From positions 1 to 5,503 of the forward strand of contig CAXMQO010000077.1 in the NCBI GenBank assembly GCA_964195515.1: a DNA stretch of 5,503 nucleotides, in the 5' to 3' direction. The position numbers and the translations under genes are program-made. The notes under the pieces were generated by a model. It did no database searches. It was not told the DNA's origin and saw nothing but the letters and a program-made list of their open reading frames with translations. Positions 1-5,503 of the stretch are shown here, one piece after another. The stretch is from JAHEEL01 sp964195515 (GTDB lineage: Bacteria; Actinomycetota; Acidimicrobiia; Spongiisociales; UBA5794). Every line of letters starts with the position of its first letter. Position 1 is the stretch's first letter.

Positions 1-1088
1 CCTTTGCACTGATTGCAGCAGCATGTAGCTCGGACACCGAAGATACGACGACCACGGCGGCCGCCGCCGCAACGACGACGACCACCGAAGCGGCGACAAC
101 AACAACGGCCGCACCTGAGACGACGACCACCACCGAGGCAATGGTCGAGATCGGGACCGCCGACAACCCGATCAAGGTTCTGTTCGTTCCGTCCGTGAGC
201 GCTGAAGAGATCATCGCTGGTGGTGACATCCTCAAGGGCGTTCTCGAAGAGGCAACCGGCCTCGTCTATGAGGTAAGTGTTCCGACGTCGTACGCCGCGA
301 CCATCTCCGAGATGTGCGCGTCCCCCGAGAACACCGTCGGATTCATCCCCGCAACCGCCTACGTCATCGGCAACGATGAGTGCGGCATAGAAGTTGCGAT
401 GAAGTCCTTGCGGTTCGGATTCACCGAGTACTGGGCCGAGTTCATCGTCCCGCGTGACAGCGAGGCAACAACGATTGCCGACCTGGCAGGGAAGAGCTGG
501 GCCTATCCGGATGTTGGTTCGACCTCGGGCTACTTGGTCCCGAACGGTATGTTCCTCACCGATGGCATCGAGGCTGGCGAGACGGTTGAAGCCGGCGGCC
601 ACTCCGCCGTCGTCAAGGCCGTCTACAACGGCGAGGCTGACTTCGGCACGGTGTTCTTCAGCCCGTCGATCGACGCCGACAGGAACGTCATCTGGGACGG
701 TACGACGGCAGATGCCGACGTTCCGGCCGACCTCGTCGACAGCTGCGTCCTCGACGCCGACGGCGAGATCGAGTGCAGCGGTGTGTACCCCCGGGACGCC
801 CGGCGCAACATCCGCGAAGAGGCTCCGGATGTGATCCAGGCGATCAAGATCCTGGAGCTCTCGCAGCCGATCCCGAACGACACGGTCAGCTTCGCGCCGG
901 CCGTTCCGGATGAGATCAAGCTCAAGATCGTCACGGCGCTCGCTGACTATGCGGCGAACGATCCGGACGGATTCGCGACCGCGTTCGACGCCTACTCCTG
1001 GAGTGGCATTGCGTTGACCGACGACTCCGAATTCGACTTCATCCGCCTACTCGTTCAGGAACTTGGACTCGACACCGGCGATCTCTAA
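1..1088 (+). CDS. phnD: PhnD-type phosphonate/phosphite/phosphate-binding lipoprotein (5'-partial)
   Basis: This is the solute-binding subunit of the ABC importer encoded with the next two genes; it should sit lipid-anchored outside the membrane. The gene is cut at the window start: the frame opens at base 3 and the first visible residues, FALIAAAC, are the end of a signal peptide with a lipobox-like AAAC. The Cys codon is at 24-26. A 32-residue Thr/Ala/Glu linker follows (45-140), then the binding domain beginning near IKVLFVPS. Family hallmarks are the ligand-loop motif STSGY (codons from 519), GGHSAVVKAVYNGEADFG (His codon at 600) and a late SQPIPNDTVSFAP segment. Counting from the lipidated Cys, 354 residues are visible, with Cys98, Cys120, Cys241 and Cys251, which could form two disulfides (inference). 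The ATG at 141 lies after the linker and is not the start, because the frame is open upstream through the lipobox. The exact ligand cannot be read from sequence; phosphonate, phosphite and phosphate are all possible in this family. Confidence 0.87.
   Translation, partial: FALIAAACSSDTEDTTTTAAAAATTTTTEAATTTTAAPETTTTTEAMVEIGTADNPIKVLFVPSVSAEEIIAGGDILKGVLEEATGLVYEVSVPTSYAATISEMCASPENTVGFIPATAYVIGNDECGIEVAMKSLRFGFTEYWAEFIVPRDSEATTIADLAGKSWAYPDVGSTSGYLVPNGMFLTDGIEAGETVEAGGHSAVVKAVYNGEADFGTVFFSPSIDADRNVIWDGTTADADVPADLVDSCVLDADGEIECSGVYPRDARRNIREEAPDVIQAIKILELSQPIPNDTVSFAPAVPDEIKLKIVTALADYAANDPDGFATAFDAYSWSGIALTDDSEFDFIRLLVQELGLDTGDL
45..140 (+). repeat. Low-complexity Thr/Ala linker coding tract in phnD
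   Basis: These 96 bases are built almost entirely of ACG/ACC/ACA (Thr) and GCG/GCC/GCA (Ala) codons with a few Glu and one Pro. They encode a flexible tether between the lipidated Cys and the folded binding domain. Such tethers are common in lipoproteins of high-GC actinobacteria. The trinucleotide-like repetition makes length variation by slippage plausible, and any change in multiples of three would leave the protein in frame. Confidence 0.75.
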
Positions 1089-1109
1089 GAGCAGTTGATT
1101 CGACACACT

Positions 1110-1147
1110 GAGTACCGGGCGGGGGCGAAAGCCCTCGCCCGGTACTC
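1110..1147 (+). promoter_or_regulatory. Strong stem-loop between phnD and phnC
   Basis: The left arm GAGTACCGGGCGGGGGC (1110-1126) pairs with GCCCTCGCCCGGTACTC (1131-1147) across a GAAA tetraloop (1127-1130). This gives 17 pairs, sixteen Watson-Crick and one G-U. It begins 21 bases after the phnD stop. No U-run follows, so it is not a classical intrinsic terminator. Its position after a binding-protein gene and before the ATPase gene fits a 3'-end stabiliser or partial terminator that keeps binding protein in excess over the membrane parts; that role is inferred from many ABC operons and not shown here. Confidence 0.8.
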
Positions 1148-1182
1148 GACCGAGTAGACCAAACAGACAGGGCGCCCGATCC

Positions 1183-1935
1183 ATGCTCAAGGTTGAGAAC
1201 CTCACGAAGATCTACGACGGAGGCACACAGGCTCTCGACGACGTCACGTTCGAAGTCGAGAAGGGCGAATTCCTGGCCGTTATTGGGCTGAGCGGATCCG
1301 GCAAGTCAACACTGTTGCGTTGCATCAACCGACTGATCGAACCGACATCAGGAACGATCACCTGGGACGGCGTCGACGTCACGAACGCGTCCCAAGAAGA
1401 ACTCCGACGCATCCGACGCCGGATCGGGATGGTGTTCCAACACTTCAACCTCGTCAGCCGATCGAAAGTGCTGACCAACGTTCTCGCCGGCCGCCTCGGC
1501 TACCTCAACCCAGCACTCAGCGTCGTCAACCGGTTCCCGAAAGCCGACCTCGAGAAGGCCTACGCTCAACTGGCCAGGGTCGGCCTCGAAGAGAAGGCAG
1601 GGGCCCGAGCTGATGAGCTGAGCGGAGGCCAACAACAGCGGGTGGGCGTCGCCAGAGCCATGATGCAGGATCCCGAGATCATGCTTGCCGACGAACCCGT
1701 CGCAAGCCTTGACCCGGTCCTCGCACACAGCATCATGCAGTACCTCGAGCGGATCAACCAGGAGGACGGCGTGACGGTGCTGTGCTCTCTCCACTTCCTC
1801 GACCTCGTCCATCAGTATGCAGATCGCGTCATCGCCCTGAACGACGGCAAGCTGGTCTTCGAAGGGACACCAGAGGAGATCGACGACGACAAATTCAAGG
1901 AGATCTACGGGAAGGAGGCCGAGCGCGTTGGCTGA
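1183..1935 (+). CDS. phnC: PhnC-type phosphonate/phosphite/phosphate ABC transporter ATPase
   Basis: This cytoplasmic ATPase powers the importer as a dimer docked under PhnE. All nucleotide-binding elements are present in the 250 residues: Walker A GLSGSGKST (35-43), Q-loop Gln86 in MVFQHFNLV, signature LSGGQQQR (146-153), Walker B IMLADE (166-171), D-loop SLD (175-177) and switch His204. PhnC-specific wording includes LLRCINRLIEPTSG, FQHFNLV, NVLAGRLGYL and ADEPVASLDP, which separates it from other ABC ATPases. The length is normal for PhnC. The ATG at 1183 is 94 bases after phnD and has only a weak purine-rich ribosome site (ACAGGG, 1167-1172). It starts directly at the conserved LKVENLTKIY, so no better start is apparent. 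The 3' end overlaps phnE by 8 bases, indicating coupled translation. No key residue is missing. Confidence 0.95.
   Translation: MLKVENLTKIYDGGTQALDDVTFEVEKGEFLAVIGLSGSGKSTLLRCINRLIEPTSGTITWDGVDVTNASQEELRRIRRRIGMVFQHFNLVSRSKVLTNVLAGRLGYLNPALSVVNRFPKADLEKAYAQLARVGLEEKAGARADELSGGQQQRVGVARAMMQDPEIMLADEPVASLDPVLAHSIMQYLERINQEDGVTVLCSLHFLDLVHQYADRVIALNDGKLVFEGTPEEIDDDKFKEIYGKEAERVG
1912..1918 (+). promoter_or_regulatory. Perfect Shine-Dalgarno for the phnE TTG start
   Basis: AAGGAGG lies inside the end of phnC, 9 bases before the TTG at 1928. It is the strongest ribosome site in the window and decides the phnE start: TTG gives an 8-base overlap with phnC and a conventional cytoplasmic N-terminus before the first membrane helix. 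Confidence 0.85.
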
Positions 1936-4381
1936 CTCGACCCCCACCTCCGCCGATCCGCCGCCTGGGGCCCCCGCTCCGGAAGAACCGGCGACAAACG
2001 GCCGCAAGTCACGCGGCTGGCGCCGATCGCTCTACATCATCATTGCGATCCTCGTCGCCTTCGTTATCTACGCCTTCGCGTTCGCAAAAACCGACGTCTC
2101 ACTCGAAGAGATCCAGTCAGAGACCCGCCAAGAGCAGCTCTTCCGCATTCTGCGAGCCCTCGCCCGGCCTGACCTTGTCACGTACGACAGGACAGACCTC
2201 GTCGTGACCGCAGATGTCTACGTCCCGTGCAACGGAGCGGAACCGGCTCCCGTCACGCCAGCCGAAACCGGAGCGACCATTGCCGTCACACCGACGTGCG
2301 CGGAGCCCGGCGAAATCCTTATGGTCAACGGATCCGGCTACGAACCCGGAGTGAGAGTCACCGTCAATTTCGTTCCCGTTTCGGATTTCGCAATCGTCCT
2401 CCTGCAGGGCCGGGCCGATGTGGCAGAAGACGGCACCTTCAAGCTCTCGTTCGAAGCCCCAAGCCGCAAGACCGATGATCCTCAGCAGATCGAGGCGATC
2501 ACCCAAACCAACATCGGTGGATGGAGGAATCGCGTAACCGTATGGACGGACACCAACAAGAACGGGGTCCAGGACGGGGAGGCCCTCCCTCACTCCGATG
2601 ATCCGATCGCCGCGTACGCCAGCGTCCTTCCCGAGTTCGACATTCGGAGCCCTGGCGGCGTCACCCTCGTCGACGACAACAACAACGTCATCGACTTCAT
2701 CAGCTGGGGCGGATCCTTCGAGGCGAGCACCGGTTCCGGAACTGGACTCGTGAGCCGCGACATCGGTCTCGACCCTTTCGACGCTGGACCGGATGGCTCG
2801 GCTCAGCTCACAGGCACGGGCGCCACCGCCGAAGACTTCTCATGGTCCGGGCCGTCGGCGAGCAGCTTTGGAACGATCAACGCCGGACAGAGCACCACCA
2901 ACGGTGACTCTACGGGAGCGCTCTTCTTCAACGAAGTAACGTTCGGCGAGGAGCGCCGCCTGGAGATCGCAGGTGCCCCCGGCGCAAGCGTGGCCGACGT
3001 CTCGATGATCTTCTTCGACGGGTCGGACGGAGCGCAATACAAGATCGTGCAGGTTGCCGACAAGACCGACCTGTCGCCGAGGCTGTCAGACAACGCGATC
3101 AACACTTGGGACCGCATCGTTGAGACCGTCATGCTGGCGCTCCTCGCCACCACGGTTGGCACGATCCTCGCCGTGCCATTGAGCTTCCTCGCTGCGAAGA
3201 ACCTGATGCGCGATGTCACCATCCCGGTCATCAACCTTTCGCTCTCGCTCATCGCCATCCCGATTGGCCTCGTCGTCGGCATCCAAGCATCGCGCTGGGC
3301 CTCGTCGTTGCGTGGGTTCACCGATCTCAACTGGTTCACGCTGCTGTTGGCTCTCATCGTCCTGGTTGCTCTCGTGTGGCTCCTCCTGCGATGGATCTTC
3401 CCGCCCGAGGAGGAGGACGAGCCGCCGACGCTTGTCGAGCGCGCCGTCCGAGCCGCCGGTTTGCTCGGCGTTGCGTTCCTGGCGCTGATCGGCTCATACA
3501 TCATCGCGGACCTGCTGATCGTCCTCGGTGGCTGGATGGAGGACATCATCACCTTCGCCCGGTTCATCGGGAGCTTCGTGGTCTCGCTCGGCGAGATCAC
3601 CGAGATCGGGATCCCGGTGTTCTCATCCCTCATCGGGGCGTTCGCCCTCGCGGTTGTCGCGAGCAAATTCGGGTATCTCCTCGACCGGCACCTGTCCCGG
3701 AGCCTCATCAACGGCCTGACCCTCGGCCTCTCCGCTGTCGCAGGGGCAATGGTCGGCATCGGCATCGGCGCTGTGATCGATTGGTTCTACCAGTTGGAGA
3801 ATCCGTTCGCCACGGTGGTCGTGCCTGCGATCATCGGCGCTGTGATCGGGATGATCCTCTCGGTGAAGGCGCTCAGGAAGTCCGAATCACAGAACATCGG
3901 TCTAACGGTGTACTACATGTCTCGGACGTTCTTCAACGGACTCCGCTCCATCGAGCCTCTCGTCATGGTGATCATTTTCGTGGTGTGGGTCGGAATCGGC
4001 CCGTTCGCCGGTGCGCTCGCACTTGCGCTGCACACCACGGCATCGCTCGCGAAGCTCTATTCGGAGCAGGTCGAAAGCATCGCAACCGGTCCGCTCGAGG
4101 CCGTGCGAGCCACGGGAGCGACCCGGCTCCAGACGATCATCTATGCCGTCGTGCCGCAGATCGTCCCGCCGTACATCTCGTTCACGATGTATCGCTGGGA
4201 CATCAACGTGCGCATGTCGACGATCATCGGATTCGCCGGCGGCGGCGGTATCGGCTTCCTCCTGCAGCAGAACATCAACCTGCTCCAGTACCGGGCGGCC
4301 GCCGCGCAGATGCTTGCGATCGCGATCGTGGTGGCGTCGATGGACTACGTGAGTTCGCGACTCCGTGAGAAGTTCGTCTAA
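1928..4381 (+). CDS. phnE: PhnE-type ABC permease with large extracytoplasmic and transmembrane inserts
   Basis: This is the membrane channel of the importer, 817 residues against roughly 260-300 for a classical PhnE. The order is: Pro/Ala-rich cytoplasmic N-terminus (1-33); TM1 (about 34-53); an outside region (54-395); first core helix ETVMLALLATTVGTILAVP (from 399) ending AAKNLM; a second insert (about 428-659) with around six more hydrophobic helices; then the core again, with RSIEPL (673-678), VGIGPFAGALALALH (688-702), the ATPase-coupling EAA-type loop EAVRATG...PQ (724-744), and YRWDINVRMSTIIGFAGGGGIG (755-776). The outside region has an IPT/Ig-like stretch (about 113-206) with Cys101 and Cys124 at its edge, a Ca-loop-like DTNKNGVQDGE (208-218), and a lamin-tail-like module (243-376). 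The core is intact, so this is probably a working permease. TTG is chosen for the AAGGAGG upstream. The roles of both inserts are unknown; capture or docking of PhnD is a guess. Confidence 0.9.
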   Translation: MADSTPTSADPPPGAPAPEEPATNGRKSRGWRRSLYIIIAILVAFVIYAFAFAKTDVSLEEIQSETRQEQLFRILRALARPDLVTYDRTDLVVTADVYVPCNGAEPAPVTPAETGATIAVTPTCAEPGEILMVNGSGYEPGVRVTVNFVPVSDFAIVLLQGRADVAEDGTFKLSFEAPSRKTDDPQQIEAITQTNIGGWRNRVTVWTDTNKNGVQDGEALPHSDDPIAAYASVLPEFDIRSPGGVTLVDDNNNVIDFISWGGSFEASTGSGTGLVSRDIGLDPFDAGPDGSAQLTGTGATAEDFSWSGPSASSFGTINAGQSTTNGDSTGALFFNEVTFGEERRLEIAGAPGASVADVSMIFFDGSDGAQYKIVQVADKTDLSPRLSDNAINTWDRIVETVMLALLATTVGTILAVPLSFLAAKNLMRDVTIPVINLSLSLIAIPIGLVVGIQASRWASSLRGFTDLNWFTLLLALIVLVALVWLLLRWIFPPEEEDEPPTLVERAVRAAGLLGVAFLALIGSYIIADLLIVLGGWMEDIITFARFIGSFVVSLGEITEIGIPVFSSLIGAFALAVVASKFGYLLDRHLSRSLINGLTLGLSAVAGAMVGIGIGAVIDWFYQLENPFATVVVPAIIGAVIGMILSVKALRKSESQNIGLTVYYMSRTFFNGLRSIEPLVMVIIFVVWVGIGPFAGALALALHTTASLAKLYSEQVESIATGPLEAVRATGATRLQTIIYAVVPQIVPPYISFTMYRWDINVRMSTIIGFAGGGGIGFLLQQNINLLQYRAAAAQMLAIAIVVASMDYVSSRLREKFV

Positions 4382-4383
4382 CG

Positions 4384-5382
4384 ATGGGTGCGTTCCGTCT
4401 CCGGGACCGCCTGGTATCGGAGTTCGAGGAACTGGAGACGCTCGCCCCGGGCGCGACGTTCTCAACGGCGTCGATCGGGCGTGCCGTTCCTGAAGAGCCG
4501 GACCCGTGGAGGACTGCATTCGAGCGTGACCGGGACCGGATTCTGCACTCGAAGGCGTTCAGACGACTGAAGCACAAGACCCAGGTCTTCATGAACCCGG
4601 AAGGCGACCACTACATCACCCGCCTCACCCACACCCTCCAGGTCACGCAGGTCGGCGGCGCCATTGCGCGGTCCCTCAGTCTCAACGAGGCGTTGACCGA
4701 GGCGATCTGTCTCGGTCACGACGTGGGTCACTCCCCGTTCGGCCACACCGGTGAGGATGCGCTGAGCGAGTTCGTCGAGGACGAATGGCGGCACTCGGAT
4801 CAGTCCGTGCGAATCTTCGAGGTGCTCGAACCTCTCAACCTGACATCGGAAGTTCTCGACGGCGTGCGGGCCCATTCATGGAAGGTTGAGACCCCGGCCC
4901 GAACCCCAGAAGGCGCCATCGTCCGATTCGCCGACCGTATCGCCTATCTCGCCCACGACGGACTCGACGCGATTCGCGCCGGTGTTCTGCTGCCCTCTGA
5001 CTTCCCCGGCCCGGTGCTCGAAACCCTCGGTGAACCGGGACGCGAGTGGATCGGTGCGATGATCGCGTCCGTGGTCGAGACGTCCATGGAGCGCGACGAA
5101 ATCGCCATGGACGACCGCACACTCGACGTCATGCTCGAACTCCGGGGTTTCATGTTCGAACATGTCTACCTGAGGTCAGACATCGAGCCGCAGCGCATAC
5201 GTGCCAGAGAGATCGTCAGGAACCTCGTCGAGTACTACGTCGCGCACGATTCGGAGATCCCAGACACCTACCGGCACGACGATGCCGACACGCTGACACA
5301 GGTGATCGACTTCGTAGCGGGTATGACCGACCGCTACGCCATAAGCCGCCACGACGAGCTGTTCAGACCACAGCTGTTCTAG
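4384..5382 (+). CDS. dgt: dGTPase-like deoxynucleoside triphosphate triphosphohydrolase (HD domain)
   Basis: Members of this family cut dGTP or other dNTPs to deoxynucleoside and tripolyphosphate in the cytoplasm, trimming dNTP pools. The 332 residues carry the family N-terminal signature RTAFERDRDRILHSKAFRR (43-61) and KTQVF, then RLTHTLQV (80-87) and LGHDVGHSPFGHTGE (110-124). The HD metal ligands are readable as His83, His112, Asp113 and, in RFADRIAYLAHD, Asp184. HSDQSVRIFEVLE (137-149) is the next conserved block. Length fits the short class of dGTPase-like proteins; E. coli Dgt is about 505 residues. ATG follows the phnE stop by 2 bases with no strong ribosome site, suggesting coupled translation. 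The LAP.A..S..SIGR start is a family feature, so the N-terminus is complete. Small departures from the common GDHYRTRLTHTLEVAQ wording are Ile78 and Gln86. The substrate within dNTPs cannot be assigned. The TAG stop lies in the first copy of the downstream repeat. Confidence 0.94.
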   Translation: MGAFRLRDRLVSEFEELETLAPGATFSTASIGRAVPEEPDPWRTAFERDRDRILHSKAFRRLKHKTQVFMNPEGDHYITRLTHTLQVTQVGGAIARSLSLNEALTEAICLGHDVGHSPFGHTGEDALSEFVEDEWRHSDQSVRIFEVLEPLNLTSEVLDGVRAHSWKVETPARTPEGAIVRFADRIAYLAHDGLDAIRAGVLLPSDFPGPVLETLGEPGREWIGAMIASVVETSMERDEIAMDDRTLDVMLELRGFMFEHVYLRSDIEPQRIRAREIVRNLVEYYVAHDSEIPDTYRHDDADTLTQVIDFVAGMTDRYAISRHDELFRPQLF

Positions 5383-5499
5383 GCGACAGGCGACAGGCGA
5401 CAGGCGACAGGCGACAGGCGACAGGCGACAGGCGCCAGGCGACAGGCGACAGGCGACAGGCGACAGGCGACAGGCGACAGGCGACAGGCGACAGGCGAC
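5381..5499 (+). repeat. Heptanucleotide tandem array, 17 copies of AGGCGAC
   Basis: Seventeen contiguous 7-base units run without gaps. Sixteen are identical AGGCGAC; the eighth (5430-5436) is AGGCGCC, which creates the palindrome GGCGCC at 5431-5436. The first unit begins with the last two bases of the dgt TAG stop. After 5499 the sequence continues AAGC, a G-to-A departure at 5501, and the window ends, so the true right edge is not visible. Because 7 is not a multiple of 3, each strand reads as an endless 7-residue repeat without stops (RRQATGD on +, VACRLSP on -), which can produce false gene calls. No terminator hairpin is seen between dgt and the window end. The near-identity of units implies recent expansion or ongoing homogenisation by slippage. 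Confidence 0.97.
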
Positions 5500-5503
5500 A
5501 AGC

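Noticed and set aside
141..143. ATG at 141 as the phnD start
   Set aside because: The same frame is open upstream to base 3 and contains a lipobox-like Cys and a typical Thr/Ala tether, so the true start lies before the window.
1096..1125. Possible promoter before phnC (TTGATT as a -35 box)
   Set aside because: No acceptable -10 box lies 16-18 bases downstream; that stretch is the GC-rich stem.
1110..1147. Classical intrinsic terminator after phnD
   Set aside because: The stem is suitable but is followed by CGACCGAGTAG and no T-run, and phnC continues the same transport system.
1348..2007. Reverse-strand reading frame opposite phnC and the start of phnE
   Set aside because: It covers the conserved ATPase motifs of phnC, has no family features and spans two real genes.
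2803..3765. Long reverse-strand reading frame (about 320 codons) opposite phnE
   Set aside because: It is the antisense of a strongly supported membrane protein; its product is Arg/Ser/Pro-rich without recognisable domains, as expected from GC-rich shadow frames.
3376..4368. Forward reading frame of about 330 codons inside phnE
   Set aside because: The product is Arg/His/Pro-rich low-quality sequence in a shifted frame, while the phnE frame carries all permease motifs.
5381..5503. CRISPR array
   Set aside because: Units are 7 bases and directly contiguous, with no spacers; this is a simple tandem repeat.
5383..5503. Open frames through the heptamer repeat on both strands
   Set aside because: A 7-base unit without stop triplets is open in every frame; the repetitive products are not evidence of coding.

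Overview
The window is GC-rich, all genes lie on the + strand, and there is almost no spacer until the last 120 bases. Codon use is dominated by G/C third positions. The lipoprotein has a long Thr/Ala linker after its lipidated cysteine, and one gene starts with TTG. Together these point to a high-GC bacterium, probably Actinomycetota (Acidimicrobiia-like). The permease also resembles the Chloroflexota-type PhnE, which has an extracytoplasmic domain after TM1 and an R-S-I-E-P core motif. The lineage is an inference, held with low to moderate confidence.

Layout: (1) 1-1088, the 3' part of a phnD-type substrate-binding lipoprotein, whose start lies upstream of the window. (2) 1089-1182, a 94-base spacer holding a near-perfect 17-bp stem with a GAAA loop. 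(3) 1183-1935, phnC, the ATPase. (4) 1928-4381, a very large phnE permease that starts at TTG inside the end of phnC behind a perfect AAGGAGG. (5) 4384-5382, a dGTPase-like HD-domain triphosphohydrolase that begins 2 bases after phnE. (6) 5381-5499, seventeen tandem copies of a 7-base unit (AGGCGAC) that begin inside the dGTPase stop codon and run to within a few bases of the window end.

The first three genes form one ABC importer. PhnD captures a phosphorus compound outside the membrane, PhnE is the channel, and PhnC hydrolyses ATP. The family is named for phosphonates, but relatives import phosphite or phosphate. No C-P lyase or phosphonatase gene is visible here, so the substrate stays open. 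The dGTPase is probably co-transcribed by position, but nothing in the sequence ties it to transport.

The least ordinary parts are the PhnE protein and the terminal repeat. At 817 residues PhnE is about three times a classical PhnE. It carries a roughly 340-residue extracytoplasmic insert with an Ig/IPT-like part, a Ca-loop-like motif and a lamin-tail-like module whose halves appear in swapped order. A second insert of about 230 residues, with around six extra membrane helices, splits the permease core. The heptanucleotide array abuts and overlaps the dGTPase stop codon.
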